DNA from: Paragyromitra xinjiangensis
Lineage: Eukaryota; Ascomycota; Pezizomycetes; Pezizales; Discinaceae
Length of the DNA: 64,000 bases
Reading direction: 5' to 3'
NCBI GenBank assembly: GCA_038503065.1
Contig: JBCAMK010000013.1
Span: 186,001-250,000 of the forward strand
Shown: positions 12,141-25,374 of the stretch, piece after piece
How the letters are laid out: every line of letters starts with the position of its first letter
Position numbering within the stretch: position 1 is the first letter of the stretch
Notes under the pieces: generated by a model
The model's input: only the letters and a program-made list of their open reading frames with translations
Told to the model about the DNA's origin: nothing
The model's database searches: none
Program-made: the position numbers and the translations under genes

Positions 12141-13355
12141 TCAGACAAGCATGCGCTCCAGTTCGACGAGCTGAGGGAAATCGTTCTTCTTGTCAAAATG
12201 AATATCCTCCTCGCGGCTACCCCCGGCCAAGAACTCCTCGAGCAACAACAGTTCCTCAAAGTCCGCCAAATACTCGGCAGCTCTCTCAGGACTCGGTCGG
12301 GGAAGCGGAGCCCGTCCATATCCGCCGTATCCAAAATAGCTCTGTAAACAGCTCTTCGTGCCGACAACACCTCCTTTGATCGCACCCCAATCACCCCGCC
12401 CAACAACCGCCTGCATTTTCTCCGCCTCGTCCATTCTGCCAGCAACGTAAAGGTTGAAGACGTCAACGCAAGCCCTTGGTGCAATGTTGACAAGTCCACC
12501 AATGACACCCTTGCCGCCAGCGATCAACGTCTGCAAAGTGAAATCTGATGATCCGCCAAGAGTCATGAACCCGCTTGGCGCCGCGTTTGCTACTCTCCCC
12601 AGCTTCCCGGTGTTACCGCAGGTGAGCTTGCATCCGACGATATTGGGGTGTTTTGAGAGTTTGGTGACTACATCCGAATCAAGATCGATGCCCGAAACGG
12701 CGCCGGGGTAGTTGTAGATTAGAATTGGGATGGGTGACTCGTTGGCAACGGTAATAAAGAAGTCATACTGCGATTGTGACGTGTAGAGAGCCTTGTAGTA
12801 CGAAGGTGGAAGAACCATAGCATAGTCACCACCGGAGACCAAAGCATCATGGCACAGCTCGATCGTTTCGCGGGTCGATTGGGCACCACATCCGACGATT
12901 ACTGGGATATCACGAAATCCAGCGTCATCCAAAGCCTCGCGTGTTGCCGCTGTCACAATTCTCCGTTCTTCGTGACTTAGATGTACAGCTTCCCCGTTCG
13001 ATCCTTGTGTGACGAGGCCAACAATGCCACCTTGGGCGAGACGTACAGCGTGTTTTCGTGTTGTGGGCAAATCGAGCTCCTCGGTGGTGGGATCGAAGAA
13101 GGCCGGGGTTGGGGCGTAGATTCCAGCACGGAGAGGGCGTTCGGTACAGTCGAAGTTTCCGCTCACATTGCTTTTGTTGTTCGAGTACGAGGCTGAAAAT
13201 CCCTTGTTGCAATGACCGCTTGTAACATTTCCATGGCGACCACTGCTAGCAACATGAGGAGCTCCAGCCTCACTGTGCAGAGCCAGGGCACTTAACGAAG
13301 TAGTCATATCATTGCTGTCGTGCGAGGAAGTGTGTTCGTTGGTATGGGGAGGCAT
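12141..13355 (-). CDS. DapA-family aldolase (4-hydroxy-2-oxoglutarate or deoxy-hexulosonate aldolase type)
   Basis: 404-residue single-exon protein of the class I aldolase family that includes dihydrodipicolinate synthase. Fungi make lysine by the aminoadipate route, so a lysine-pathway role is unlikely. Family members in fungi cleave 4-hydroxy-2-oxoglutarate or the L-threo-3-deoxy-hexulosonate of galacturonate breakdown, giving pyruvate plus an aldehyde. Visible motifs are GSNGE at 118-122 (carboxylate binding), YNYPG at 214-218 with the catalytic Tyr, and GCKLT with the Schiff-base Lys at 243. The barrel begins near residue 76. The first 75 residues are a Ser/His/Asn-rich extension not normal for the family; Met17 is an alternative start. 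The sequence cannot separate the two substrate assignments. Confidence 0.88.
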   Translation of the reverse strand: MPPHTNEHTSSHDSNDMTTSLSALALHSEAGAPHVASSGRHGNVTSGHCNKGFSASYSNNKSNVSGNFDCTERPLRAGIYAPTPAFFDPTTEELDLPTTRKHAVRLAQGGIVGLVTQGSNGEAVHLSHEERRIVTAATREALDDAGFRDIPVIVGCGAQSTRETIELCHDALVSGGDYAMVLPPSYYKALYTSQSQYDFFITVANESPIPILIYNYPGAVSGIDLDSDVVTKLSKHPNIVGCKLTCGNTGKLGRVANAAPSGFMTLGGSSDFTLQTLIAGGKGVIGGLVNIAPRACVDVFNLYVAGRMDEAEKMQAVVGRGDWGAIKGGVVGTKSCLQSYFGYGGYGRAPLPRPSPERAAEYLADFEELLLLEEFLAGGSREEDIHFDKKNDFPQLVELERMLV

Positions 13356-16300
13356 GGTGAGATAGGTTCAATGATGATGTCGTCAGGGTTTTATTTTAAA
13401 TAGCGAGAAGATATTGATATAGGACTTGGAGGCGAACAGTGATGGAGTATGATGGGGGAGCAAGTCTGAAATGAGAAGGGGACTGATTGACTTTAAATAA
13501 TATTCTGTAGACAGTTGAATGTCCTGGGAGCAAGAGGGAATGTATGAAGTTCTCTGGTGTAAGCCTTGATGAGGCGTGCTAGCCACCAACGCCCCCCTTC
13601 TTCCATCCCAAATCTCTGCAGGAGCCAATTGAGGTTCAAATCCCAGGATCCACTCCACACCGAGTCTCACGAGGCCTTCGACGCCGAGACGAACCAACCC
13701 AATGGACCTCAGAGCAGTTCTGTCCAATCTGAAGTACACAGTTCGCTCGGTGGTTCAGGCACTTCAGGTTTGCTAACGTCACGAGCATTGGGAAGAAAAA
13801 GAGATTCTGGACGACAGCGAAAACACTTGTCTGACAGCCAGACAGCCAGACAGACGGCATACATACCGGCGTCATTTAGATCCGTACAGCTGGAATGCAG
13901 TCTGGTCCTATTGCCTTTGATTGTCTTAGTTCTTTCCTTTTTGCCTTCCTTTGCTTCGGTATCCCTGCAGCAAGCCACAACTAAACAAAGAAGCTGTCGG
14001 ATATAGATTGACGGCGAACGAGTGCGAAAGACGAGTTGAGTGCGCGTGCCCGACGTAGGTGAAGACAAAATTGTTGGACCTGAACGCATCCCACAGCTAC
14101 GGGTTGCGTGGGGGGGGGAGGGGAGATTTGCCCCTCTGTGGGGTGGCAGGTCTTGAAACGTTAGGTTAGGCCATGATCTGAGCCAGGCTCTGCTCTGCTC
14201 TAACTACATACCCTCCAAGCTCTTACAAACTTCAAAGAGGACAAGAGAGGCCATGCCCCCGTTGAGCGAGCCGCTTGGAGTGCTGGTGCTGGTACGTACA
14301 TATCTTGACTCCGGTAGGGGTGATGGTTGTGCTCTCGTGGTTGTCAAAAGTGGTGGCCGCCTCGGGAGGGCGATAGGTTGGCGGTGGTCGTCGTGCAGCA
14401 TGGCGTGCACCCGCACCCGCTTCCAGTAACACCAGCAATTGGTGATTTGAAAGGCGGACGTCGTCATGTACTTCCGTGTCCACAAAAAGCAAAAGTCACA
14501 GCCTGCACAGGCAAGTACCTACATATAGAATTGCACGGTATTGGACCCTCTCCGCGGTACAAGCAGAAGTCACTCCTACTGATCGTACTTAATACTAGAG
14601 CTGCACGCATCTGCTTCCTCGTCTCACACAGAGGCACATAAAGTACACGACGTTACGAGCAGTAGCCCCGTCCCACATACAGATGTGGGTCAATTCAATG
14701 AATTTGACCAGCAAACTGAACCCCCAGTCCCGTGAAGGAGCACAGCATGATGCACCCCGCAGTTTGGGGGAACGGAGCCAGCATAGGGGTTCACTCGTCG
14801 TGGGTCGGGCCCGTGCTCTCCTTTTGTTGTGTGGACAGGAAGTACTGAATACTCGGCACACGTGATTCGTCTATTCTTGATGACGCTTTCCTTCGGGAAA
14901 CGGAGCGAGTCGATCGGGATCCAGAGCCTTTTGCTTTACGTCTAGAGCACCTATATTTCTTTTTCTAACTAACGTAGTGAACCACGGAAACGCTACTTAC
15001 CAATCCACCTCTACCATTAATCTGCATCGACATATTCAAGGAAACAACGTTTATCTTGTATGGCACAGATTATTATTATTATTATTCTAGAACTTGGCTA
15101 CATCGCAAGTACTGCAAGGACATAGAGTCTTGGTATGCCACCGAATGTGCAGATTCTAATTCGTCCTCAACAAGACACCTTACCCCCCCAACGGAATCCG
15201 AATACGATGGCTGCTTGAAACCTTCTTTCAATCCATGCCTTGCCAAAACCCCTTATCAAAAGTCACCAGCTAACTCGAATACTTGTACTGATATCGACCG
15301 ACACCTGGCATACTATGACACATGGATAAAAACAGTCTTCGTTGCCTCTTTTGTTTCGATTTGTACGGGGAAAAAGTCCGAACGCACATTTGCGGACTAC
15401 TCGTGCCGGTTTCGGAAGTGGATAAGTGTTGTACGTGAGACTGAACTCGTCGGGGCTACATATGCATCCTGTGTGGCAGTAAGGCTGAGTGAAGTCATTC
15501 CAGCTGAGAGTGAAATGTTGGAATTCGAACCCCCCTTCTTGAAATTTTTACAGCGTCGAGACACGGTATGGTAACTGATAATCATCGGCCTTGATGCAAT
15601 ACCAGAGGGCAGCCACCTCACCTGACCGATGACATGGTGTCCGTGAGCAAGAGGTTTTTCCGATCCTCACCATATCTCTGATTAGCTCTGATGTTTTTTT
15701 TTTCTGTTTTTGGAAGTAACTTTTTTTCGGGGGGTTATTTGCTTTTTTTACTAATACTTGCTTTTTCCTTCCGGTCAGCCAAAATAAACCCCCACACACC
15801 GTTAATTCGAGTTTCTAGAATTTCGGTTCCTGAGGACGATTGTCAACTAACCGCATGAGCCATCATATTTACTTATTGACCCGAATACTTTGGTTCCTTT
15901 TGCTCTTTGCTATTCGTTTTACCAGCCCTAATCCTTCATGAAGTTTGGCCCTGCAACCAGGATTGAATCCGTAAGCGGAGCCTCTTTAATTCCAGCATGA
16001 CCCTGGGGCCTTGTCCTTGTTTGCCATGCGACCATCCCACACCCCCACACGACTTCAACGTCGCTCAACGTCATTTCCGGTCGTTCTTACAATGTGCTAA
16101 AGCAAGCAAGAGTGTCTGCGAGAAATACTCTAGATCTGGTCCAAACGAGAATAAACAAATTAAAAAAATAAAATAAAAACCATCCTAACGGTCTGACTCC
16201 ATGAGTTACAGGAAAACTCGCCAATCGCAGCATCATTTCCCTCCTTCCAATTCCCTGGGTCCTTCCAAGATTTTTAACACCCAATCAGGGGCTTGTGTGG

Positions 16301-19300
16301 GTTGTAAGGCAAAGAAGCAAGACACATAGCCTCATTTTCCATCCCACGCTGCACTGTTATCAGGGTTCTCCCAGCAGCGAAAAGCACGACCCCAACAATG
16401 CCGCTCAGTTGACTCGGGACGCCGGAAGAGCTCGCTCGGATCTACACGCGGAATCGGGAAAGAGCAAGTTGAGAAAGAAAAGAAAAAAACGAAGAGCCTA
16501 GGTCACGGAGACTCTTGAGATAGGGTACAAAGAAAAAGTAAACACTCCGCCGAAACGAATACCTTCTTCGTTCCAACTTCCTAAAGCGGTGTCTCGTAGT
16601 TCAAGCTGAGACCACCCGGTACCAGGAGACAAAAAAGCTATGGCCTCTTTTTGTTTCTCTATCCCGTGATTGTTCTTGCCCCGCGGCTTCGCTTAAAACT
16701 TAAGGTGAATCACGGACTCATCCCGCATGTTTGGATTCGAATAGTTTATCATGGCCCGCGGCTCTCCGCGGCTCGATGCAAGCGCGTTAATCAAATCACC
16801 GTGAGGACCTGCCAACTTTGAACAGGAACCCAACCCAGATCAATGGGACTGGGAACGCCTGTCTCGGTTGATTTTGACGTCCCATGTCTTAGTACTGTCT
16901 TTCCGTCTCCCCGCTATAATAACTCGGCAGTTATGAAATCCTACGTATCTTTCTATCGCCACAGTAATTTTAATAAGTATCTACGGACATCATACCTCAT
17001 TAACTACACTCGAGATTTATTAAACGCCGAGGTACAAGTTTAATCTGAGGAAAGCGTGGGGGGAGGAATAAGTTCAGGGTTTGCGCATGTGTAACTAATT
17101 AAATAGTACGGGCTTGGGCCCGACATTGGTGTTGATTGAGTTCAGTAAGCTTTCAAAAACGAACCAAGCCAGGAGTTTCAAGATATAGTTTACTTTCAGA
17201 TCAATGCGCGAGATCTTGATGGGGGGACAGGTCTAGGACGTGGTTGTGGTGATCTTGAAGCAGTTTTATTCCCAACTGGACTATTTTGATCTTGACGACG
17301 ACCGTGCTGATTAACGTCCAAATGGGGGGGGAGTAGGTAATCAAGAGAGGGCCGTGCTGTACATAAGTAAGTACTGCACGTTGTATTGTGGACTTCGTAC
17401 TACTTCAGTACAGTTCATGTGTTCAGCTATCAATAACACAAGCACGATCTCAACTACAATGCAGAGCAACTACTACAGTGAAGGTCTTAGCTTCACAAGA
17501 CCGGGATCACATGCCGTGAACAGGACTATCCAGTTGAGCTTTTGTTTACTCTTCCGAATACTGCTTTGGAGTGCCGGTGCTAACACGAGTACATACGTCC
17601 TGCATCCCAGAGTCCACACTTTGATTCAGTACATGGTAGCACCGGACATTAATGCGGACAATGGTACGAATATGGCGGGCATTCAGCTATCCTTCTCTAT
17701 TCCTGTTGGGCAGATCTAAGAAATTCACGGGAGTAAGGTCGAAAATCAGGTGCTTTTCACGTACGATTGTCATGGCAATCTCCTGAAAGCCAGATCAGCT
17801 GTTAAGCTTCCTATTCACAATACCTCCTCCATATCAAGTGGATATTCACGGGAACAACAGCGGGACCTCGGAGTAACATCTAATCCAATAGGTACCCCCT
17901 ATCAGGTCTCCACAAATGAACCTCGTTCTTTGCCTTGAGGGATTTTCGGTATTTCTTTGCAGGAAAAGGTGTACCACGGCTTATGTGTATATGTACTCAA
18001 GGTTTCCCCACACCAAAGTATGTACATATTACGGCGATCCCCCGGAATACCCACGCTTTCCTGCAGCTGTTGTTACGTTTGGGAAAAGCAGGGGGGTCGA
18101 GTATGTGGAAACTACATGTCGATGTCAAAGCGCTGCAAAAAAATGTGTTTTTTAAGCGTCCCGTCCCACTTATGTGGATCTGGGGAAATCGTGAGTTTTT
18201 TTCGGGATTCGGGTTAATTGGAGGGGGGGAGCGCTAAAAAAAAAAAGTGGGGGTTGTAGGATCTGTGCACTGGAGGCGGAAGAAATGGTCTTCATCTGGA
18301 AGGGGATCTTAATGATCGTGAGTACATACCTACAACTTCATGGGGGCGCGGCGACAACTAAAAAGGTTGGAAGTGCGCTAAATTAGTTAGAGCCCGGTAA
18401 AACGGGTAGAAAGCTACAGGATACCTCAACGCATCTCGAAGGAGGTAGAAACATATACATCCACTTTCAATTCCTCGCAGACCAATCCAAACACAGCATG
18501 CAAGCACACGATCCCACATCCCTTCTGATCTTGGTTAATGCTGCGTCTTCTATTTAATTCGTAAGGATTTCTTCATTGTGGCACCTTTATTGAGTCGCCG
18601 CATGGATACAGAAAGTTCGGACTATTTTGCCTATTCTGTTGGCCGAGTAGTGAGCGTGGGGGAAACTGATCACAATGAGTCGGACGCTTTTCGATATGCT
18701 TCGCGGAATACATCCTGCATATCGAGCTCTGTCATATCCGGCTAGAGGGTTCGGTAACCAGGGGCGTCGTTGACGTTCTGAGGATTTCTTTTAGGATTGT
18801 TTACCCGGAGCTTCTAGGGTTTAGAAACAGGGAATGGACAAGAATTGTTTTGATAAAACATTCGATCAGAAAACTAAGCATTGCAATTCAATCCCACCAA
18901 CGAGACCTACTTGCTGAGTGGATCAGGTTCTAACATAATACGATCATCATATGGCTACCGTTTAGAAACAGACGGAAACAAAATGAACCGTTTACCACGA
19001 TCGAGCAAGTCGAGCGCAACACGAAACGAACATGACAGATTTCGGTTGAATTGCTACCAATTCGATTCAAATGTCGATCTAATGCCTTTTCTCGCACCCA
19101 GGGGGCAAAACAAGTTGGTTGATCCTGCGTCCATTACGTACTCACAACTCGAAGTCAAATATTCCTCGTCAACCTCCGGGGGAAAATTCGCCGTTACCTT
19201 CGTTTCCTTCCGTTTCCTCAACCATCAAAGATTATACAAACACCAGATATTTATCAGCATTTGCTGATGATTTGAAGGATTTGGCTGTCGCCGGTAATGA

Positions 19301-21258
19301 GTTGTCTTCTCCATTCGCCATCTCTTGCCTTATCTTACTTTGCATGAAGCTATAAGTAGAATAACCGGCTAATAAGACAAAGCACTTAACTTGATTGGAC
19401 TGCGCGATATCAATAAGATCCTGATGTTAACTCTCCTGCCACCTTGGCGCCGAGGCACGACAGATGGAATCTTCCGTGCTATCCGTGGGTAAGAGCGATA
19501 CTAGTACTGCACAGGTTTTATATCAAGAGTAAATCATTGCGAATGGGTTCAAGTGGCGGTATTAGCTTTTATTGCTTGGGTCATGGGATTCAGCTGGGAG
19601 TGTGCAGTGTGGTTCGTGTGGAACTTTATTTAGATTTTGGTTACATTTCCTCTTTGAGAAGACCGTGCCTACTCGAATTAATCAGAGATGATCCCCCACG
19701 TGGGGGCCTCTAACTATTCGCTGTGAGAGAAGCTTTGCTAAATCTTGTGTAGCAGCATTTCTGTGGAGAGGAAAGCGAAACGAATGGGATTATGCCGTCT
19801 GGGAGGTTGGGAAATTACGCGGGATGATGGGGGCATGCAACTTATTGCTAGATATATCCTCAGTGGGGTGGACGAAACAGAAACGCAACATTAAACCATG
19901 GTTTGAAGTAGAGCTTCGGTGGCATCTTAGAGGAAGAGAAACTGTAGTCACTGTCCAGATATGTGCATAGAATACGAGATTAGCCACACTGCGAGGACGA
20001 AGCGCTACAAAGACGCTAGTCTCAGTGCCTATGGTCTAGATTATCGAATTCATCACCTTGCATCACTCGGTGGGGGTGCTTTCTCACCCTCTAGTGTGCT
20101 TCTAGATTGAAAATTCGCGGGGTACCAGGCTATCTTATGTATCCCCCCCCCTTTATCTACTAGTGCCTTAATGTCTGCTGTGACTACAAGCTTGCATAGT
20201 CATAGAACATCACTCGTGAAGAAACTTTACTCAACCCAGAAATAAGACGCATCTGCTATGATCTCTCAAACACACTGAAAGATCATCTAACAAGCCCGAG
20301 GACATAGCGACGTGTTAAAAGGCAAATTATAAGATGAAACCAAGGTTCCATAGTTGATTCAACCCTTTTTCCTTTCTGAACGTGGTGTGCATTCTAACAC
20401 GGGTTTGTAACTCCCCTCTCCATATACCGAACCTATCACCTCGATAGCTCCACCACCCACACAAACCCCACACAAGGCTATATGTAATCACCAACTCCGT
20501 AGAAGTGCTGATACCCCAAAGCCCGTCTCACAATTAAACAGTCAGACACACTATCCGTAAGTCGTTTGAAAGCCACAACCTACCAAATCAAAAACACAAG
20601 TGCAAGCCCACAACACACCTCACTCCAACGAGCATGATCAAAGTCTATAGAACAATATATATTCCTCTCTAATCCTATCACGATCGTCCTCACCCCACCT
20701 CACCCCACCCTTGCCCCACCACGCCTCTTTCTCCATCCAATCCAACACTAAAAAAACATATGATCAAAGTTCCATCCAGCTCCGGCTCTTCCAGAGAACA
20801 AGTTTGTAACAGAAGAAAAGGAAGGGAAAAAGAAAAGAAAAAAACTACCACCAGCCCCAATACTCACCAGCAAAGTAAACCACAAGATATCCGGCGTACA
20901 CAACCCACCCTTCCACTCGCCCAAATGTCTCCCTAAACGGACACGACCAGTTTCCACTCAACGAAACAGCCAAGCAACCCACCATAGCCCTCCACAAAAC
21001 GGACCCAACCAGCCAGTAGCGGCAGTAAAAAGGAAAAATAAATAAACAGGGAATAGTTACCAAACTCATCACTTTTCTCTAATCGAACACATCTCGGGCG
21101 GAAAACGAGAAGAAAAGTTAAAAAAAGAATAAAAACAATGCTCAAATCCGCTCACTATTACCGCCTTGCATGCCCTACACCTTCGTAGGAAAAAAAGACA
21201 TACACACCCCCTACAATGAAAAAAACGGAATGGGAAAGAAACAATCCTAGCCAATAAT
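13356..21258. other. Long gene-poor tract
   Basis: About 7.9 kb with no supportable gene. The longest frames (172 codons at 15056-15574, 146 at 13566-14006, 121 at 17354-17719) start at non-ATG codons or lack conserved motifs. Simple sequence includes a TTA run at about 15069-15086, a G-rich run near 14110 and A/G homopolymers near 18230-18250. The stretch from about 20400 to 20760 is C/A-rich and probably overlaps the 3' end of the myosin transcript unit. Confidence 0.5.
19693..19706. repeat. 14-bp palindrome with CACGTG core
   Basis: CCCCCACGTGGGGG is a perfect palindrome containing the E-box CACGTG, which many bHLH factors bind. It is 1.5 kb from the nearest gene, downstream of the myosin, so a regulatory role here is only a possibility. 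Confidence 0.6.
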
Positions 21259-24200
21259 CTACCAATCATCATCGTCGTCCTTATTACCCCTCATCGCCTG
21301 CTGCCTATCTTTCAACTAGTGCACCAAATAATATCAGCAACCACACCAAAACCCCTTCTAGAAAAACAAACAGGGAAGGGTAAACCTACAGCCTGTGCCA
21401 ACCCTCCCGCAAAGCTCGTCGTACTGCTTCCCGCCCCGCTACTCCCACTCGCCGTACTTCCCGTCAAACTAACTCTAGCGCTCTCTGCATTGCCAGCTCC
21501 AGGGGCCGGCTTCCTACCCACATTCGGCCTCTTTGCAGGTGGTGCCGGCGGCGCTGGTTTCTTCCCGACCACTGACCTATTCGCCGGGGGCACAGAACTC
21601 GTTCCATTTCTACCCGTTCCATTCGCCGGTGGCGGCGGCGGTGGCACTGCCCTGACTACTGGTGGAGGAGGAGGGGGTTTAACAGGCTCTTCCTTAAGGT
21701 ATGCTGAAGGCGCCCAGCCTTGCTCCGTGGTGTCCATTTTCTTGACGAGCCACCAGCCGTTTTCCTCTTTGCGCATGATTATAACGATTTCATCTCTAGA
21801 GAGAGAGATCTCGTTATCGGATTGGCACTGGAAGTCATAAAGGGCCTTGCAAGTCGGGTCTGCGGCTACCGCTACCGGTGGTGCAGGAGGTGGTGGAGGT
21901 GGCACGCGAACGGAGGAGGCGGAGGAGACTTTGCGGTTATGGGTGTTGTTACTGATTGCGGAGGCTAATGCCGTAGCGTTAGACACCGATCGGGGCTCCT
22001 GTGCTATGGGCTGTTGAGGGACAGGCCTTGAGTTTGTAGATGTTGGTTGCGGAACTGGTCTTGATTGTGGTACCTTCCGACCAGCGTGAGCGCCGCCTTT
22101 TGGCCCACCTGGTGTTAGTAGCTTTCCTGTGGTGATCGGTTTCGCTGCCACCGGTCTTCCCTTAGGCGTTGGCCTGGAAATGCTGCTCGCGGGTTCTCCG
22201 GGCCCAACGTGAATAGTGCTACTCTTGTACATATCCCCTCGTTGCACACTAGGGTCTTTGACCGTCTTCACGACCGCTAGCTTCCCGGGTTTCTTCGAGT
22301 ACTCTATTGTTGGTCCAATGCGGATATCAACCCCACCGGGCATAGCTGTCCGCATGTGCGTTACCAGTTCCGTCTTGAAGACACAAGACAAAAGTGGGTC
22401 TGGCTCTTGCGGAGAGCCAACTCCAAGAGAGAGCCAGTCGTCACGGAGGTTAGACATGCCAACAAACTTGATAGAGCTTAGCGTCACGGTCCTTTCCGAA
22501 GAAATTGACAATTGACCGTTGACCATAGCTTGGACGATGATGTAAATAGCTCTGTTAGTCTTTCACAGCAAACAATGTCAGCATCACTTCTAGATACCAG
22601 ATCTTCTCATTTCCACAAACTCACCATCACAATCATCCTCGGACTCGGCTTACTACTCCTACCCAGTTTCGACACCAGTAGCTCTCCTCTGCAACTAAAT
22701 AGGACGAGTTCATTCGCATTGATCCCGACAGAATTCCTAATCATTTCTCCCGGCCCACCCTTATTCCCAACACCTAGATAATCCCCCATAAACCGCCTAC
22801 TCCCTAGCAAGCTCATCCTTCTCCTTTCCTTCCGCCCAGCAAGTATTCTATGTCCCTCATCTCTGATTTTCAAAAACGCCTCTCCACCTCTCTTCTTCCG
22901 CCAAGCTCTTTGAATCCGAGTTGCACACTCCGCTCTGTACCGGAGATAGTTCCTCCATGCGCGCTGGATCCTGATCGCCATGTTATGCCAGTACCGATCT
23001 CTCATCGTCTCTAGTGCGAACAGGGTCTCGGGGGTCTTGATGAACGCCTTCGTCACACCCATCTGGTACTCTTCCTTTGGAATTGATGTATCCTTCAGGA
23101 TCTGATTCGTCCCAGAACGAGCATCGCCGGTCCAGGTATAGTCACCAGCATACGAGGTCTTTGGCGAGAGGAGGTAGAACCGTTCAACAAACTTCTCGAA
23201 CGTTTGTCTGTAAGCAAAACCTGCGCGTCTAATTCGGACGTTCTCCTGCAGACCTAGGTACTTGACCTGATGCAGCACAGCTGGGCTGTCATATTCCTTA
23301 GGGCTTTTATTCTGATTTGGTTTGATCGTTCTGATATAGCTGGGCTGTGATTTCATGAGGGTCGTTACCAAATCGTTCGCTGAAGCCTTAATCTTGTCAC
23401 TCGCTGTTGGAGGCCGCCTTTTTGAGTCCCTGTCAATCTGATCTGGGAACAGCGTCCTCAAGAACCCGTTACCACTCTGTCCTACAAGATCTAGAAGATC
23501 CTTCAGCAGCTGATCCTTGTTTTTGTCGGTCATTCCCGCAACAGTGTACATGACATCTCCTGCGTAATGCTTGATCAAGAACTGCCCTTGGCGATTCTCA
23601 AAATGTGGGTTGGAGGACAACATGTTGAGTCTCTGAACGAAAGTCCCATCTGCAGCCCCAGAATCCGCATGTGCAGTCGCGCATGCGTCGTTTAGTGCCG
23701 CAAATACTCCAGGCGGCCGCTTCTCCTCGATCAGCTCACACACAACTTTGTTGTCGAAATACTTAATCGGGGTCCATGTAATCTCCTCCCTAGCGTATTC
23801 CTCTTGCTCAGTTCGCAATGTGAGCTGAATGAAGATCTGCTGGAGTTTCTCGTTGACGTAGTTGATACAGATTTGCTCAAACGAATTGTTTTCGAAAATC
23901 TCAAATCCGTAAATATCAAGAATTCCTATCGTGTGAGCAACGGCTCCTCGGGTCTTCATCGAGAGGTTGACACGATCCACAATCCACTCAAATAAGTTAT
24001 TGTAGATGGCTTTTCCGAGAGCATCCCGTACAGCTGTCGCTTGTGTCACGTTCAGAGGTACCTCGTAGACTGATCCTCTTCGCCCACCCCTTCCAGTTTC
24101 CACCATCCTAATCGTTAACGCTTTGTGGACGGCTGCACCATCAACTTCTAGTAGATAGGCGACGAAATCTGTCACACTCGAATCCGAGATTGCCCCGTTC

Positions 24201-25374
24201 CCTTGTTCATCTTCGACAAATTGGATGTTACCTAGCCACAGAATTACCGAAAGCATGCGGAAAATGTTATCTTGCTCTTCCTGCGAGAGCCCGATTACTC
24301 GCATAGCGTTCATGGTATCTGCAAACTCAGCAACATCATCCATCCCCGGAACATCGAGACATTTCGATTTCGATGTATAAAGGTAGGTATCGGGTGTCTG
24401 AATTCCGAAGGTTTCTGTTTCGGTGAGGTTGAAAATTAGTTTCTAATGACCTCCTACATCCGGATATGTCGGATTGCACTCACCTCTATATTGCTGAGGC
24501 GCCGCCTTCGTGTACTGATAAAAAATATGAAAGTTCCTCTCTTCTCTAATCTGCCCAACAACTCGATTCTTTTCTAATAAGTAATTCGTGATGTTTGCTC
24601 CTACCGGTTCACCTTGACCATTAAATTGGATCTCCAAGTATTTTCCATGTCTACTAGAATTGTTGTTCCGTAGGGTTTTAGCGCACCCGAACGACTCCAA
24701 AAGGGGATTAGTAGCCAGGACCATGTCTTTGATCTCCTGGATAGTAGTTGACGATGTTGAAGACGCGGCAGCAATGTACTGCATTATTCGCTTCGCAGCT
24801 TCGGTTTTACCAGCACCAGATTCGCCAGAGATAATAATACATTGACTCTCTTTATAGCCATTCATGTTGTAGTACGCGCTCTCCGCAACAGCAAATACGT
24901 GTGGTGGCACCTCCAGCCGGTTCTTCCCCCGATAACTTGCTAGTACCTCATCGGTATAAATCCCCAGATCCCGGAAGGGATTGACAGAGATGAGCACATG
25001 ACCGATATATGTCTGAATGCGCACACGCATCGCCGTCAGCGCGACTCCACCAGACTCCACCAGATCACCCCCTTCCTAAGATAAGGAACCAACTAACATA
25101 GATCTCGGCATTTTCGAACCGCTTCTTCAAGTTCTCATTGATTGCTTCATTCGATATTTTGGATATGAGCGTAAGATCTGTAACCCCTACTTCCTTCTTC
25201 TTGTGGGTTTCAAAGACGGCCTTCTTGACCTTCGGTTGACCCCCGGAGGAGCCGGAGGGGGCAGCATCCTTATTCTTGGCCTTGCGGCCAGCGCGTTTTG
25301 TCACGGCCTGCATCAAAGGAGGGGTTAGTACACGGGCAGTCTCCTCCGGAACACGGGGGAATTCGGCGTACCAT
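21259..25374 (-). CDS. myoA: Class I myosin (MyoA/Myo5 type)
   Basis: Predicted 1252-residue actin motor, in fungi located at cortical actin patches, where it activates Arp2/3 and drives endocytosis. Exons are complement(21259..21315, 21390..22559, 22625..24414, 24484..25012, 25098..25307, 25372..25374). Introns are 64-85 nt and every join keeps frame. The motor spans about 45-720, with P-loop GESGAGKT at 134-141 and a TEDS-site Ser at about 362 in GRRGSVY, the site PAK kinases phosphorylate in this class. Two IQ motifs at 727-757 bind calmodulin-like light chains. A TH1 membrane-binding tail follows, then a Pro-rich stretch, an SH3 domain at 1078-1135, a second Pro-rich stretch, and an acidic C-terminus DDDDDW that contacts Arp2/3. 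The last exon encodes 18 residues. The proposed first exon is only the ATG, because GCAG/GCC with an upstream CTAAC marks an acceptor. A start at 25313 without that intron is the alternative. Confidence 0.95.

Noticed and set aside
14100..14140. G-run as a possible quadruplex
   Set aside because: It is essentially one long G homopolymer with one A rather than four spaced tracts, and no gene end is positioned to use it.
15056..15574. 172-codon plus-strand frame
   Set aside because: It starts at TTG, begins in a TTA microsatellite (poly-Tyr) and has no motif or splice context.
21319..21840. 173-codon plus-strand Gly/Ala-rich frame
   Set aside because: Antisense of the Pro-rich and SH3 tail of the myosin.
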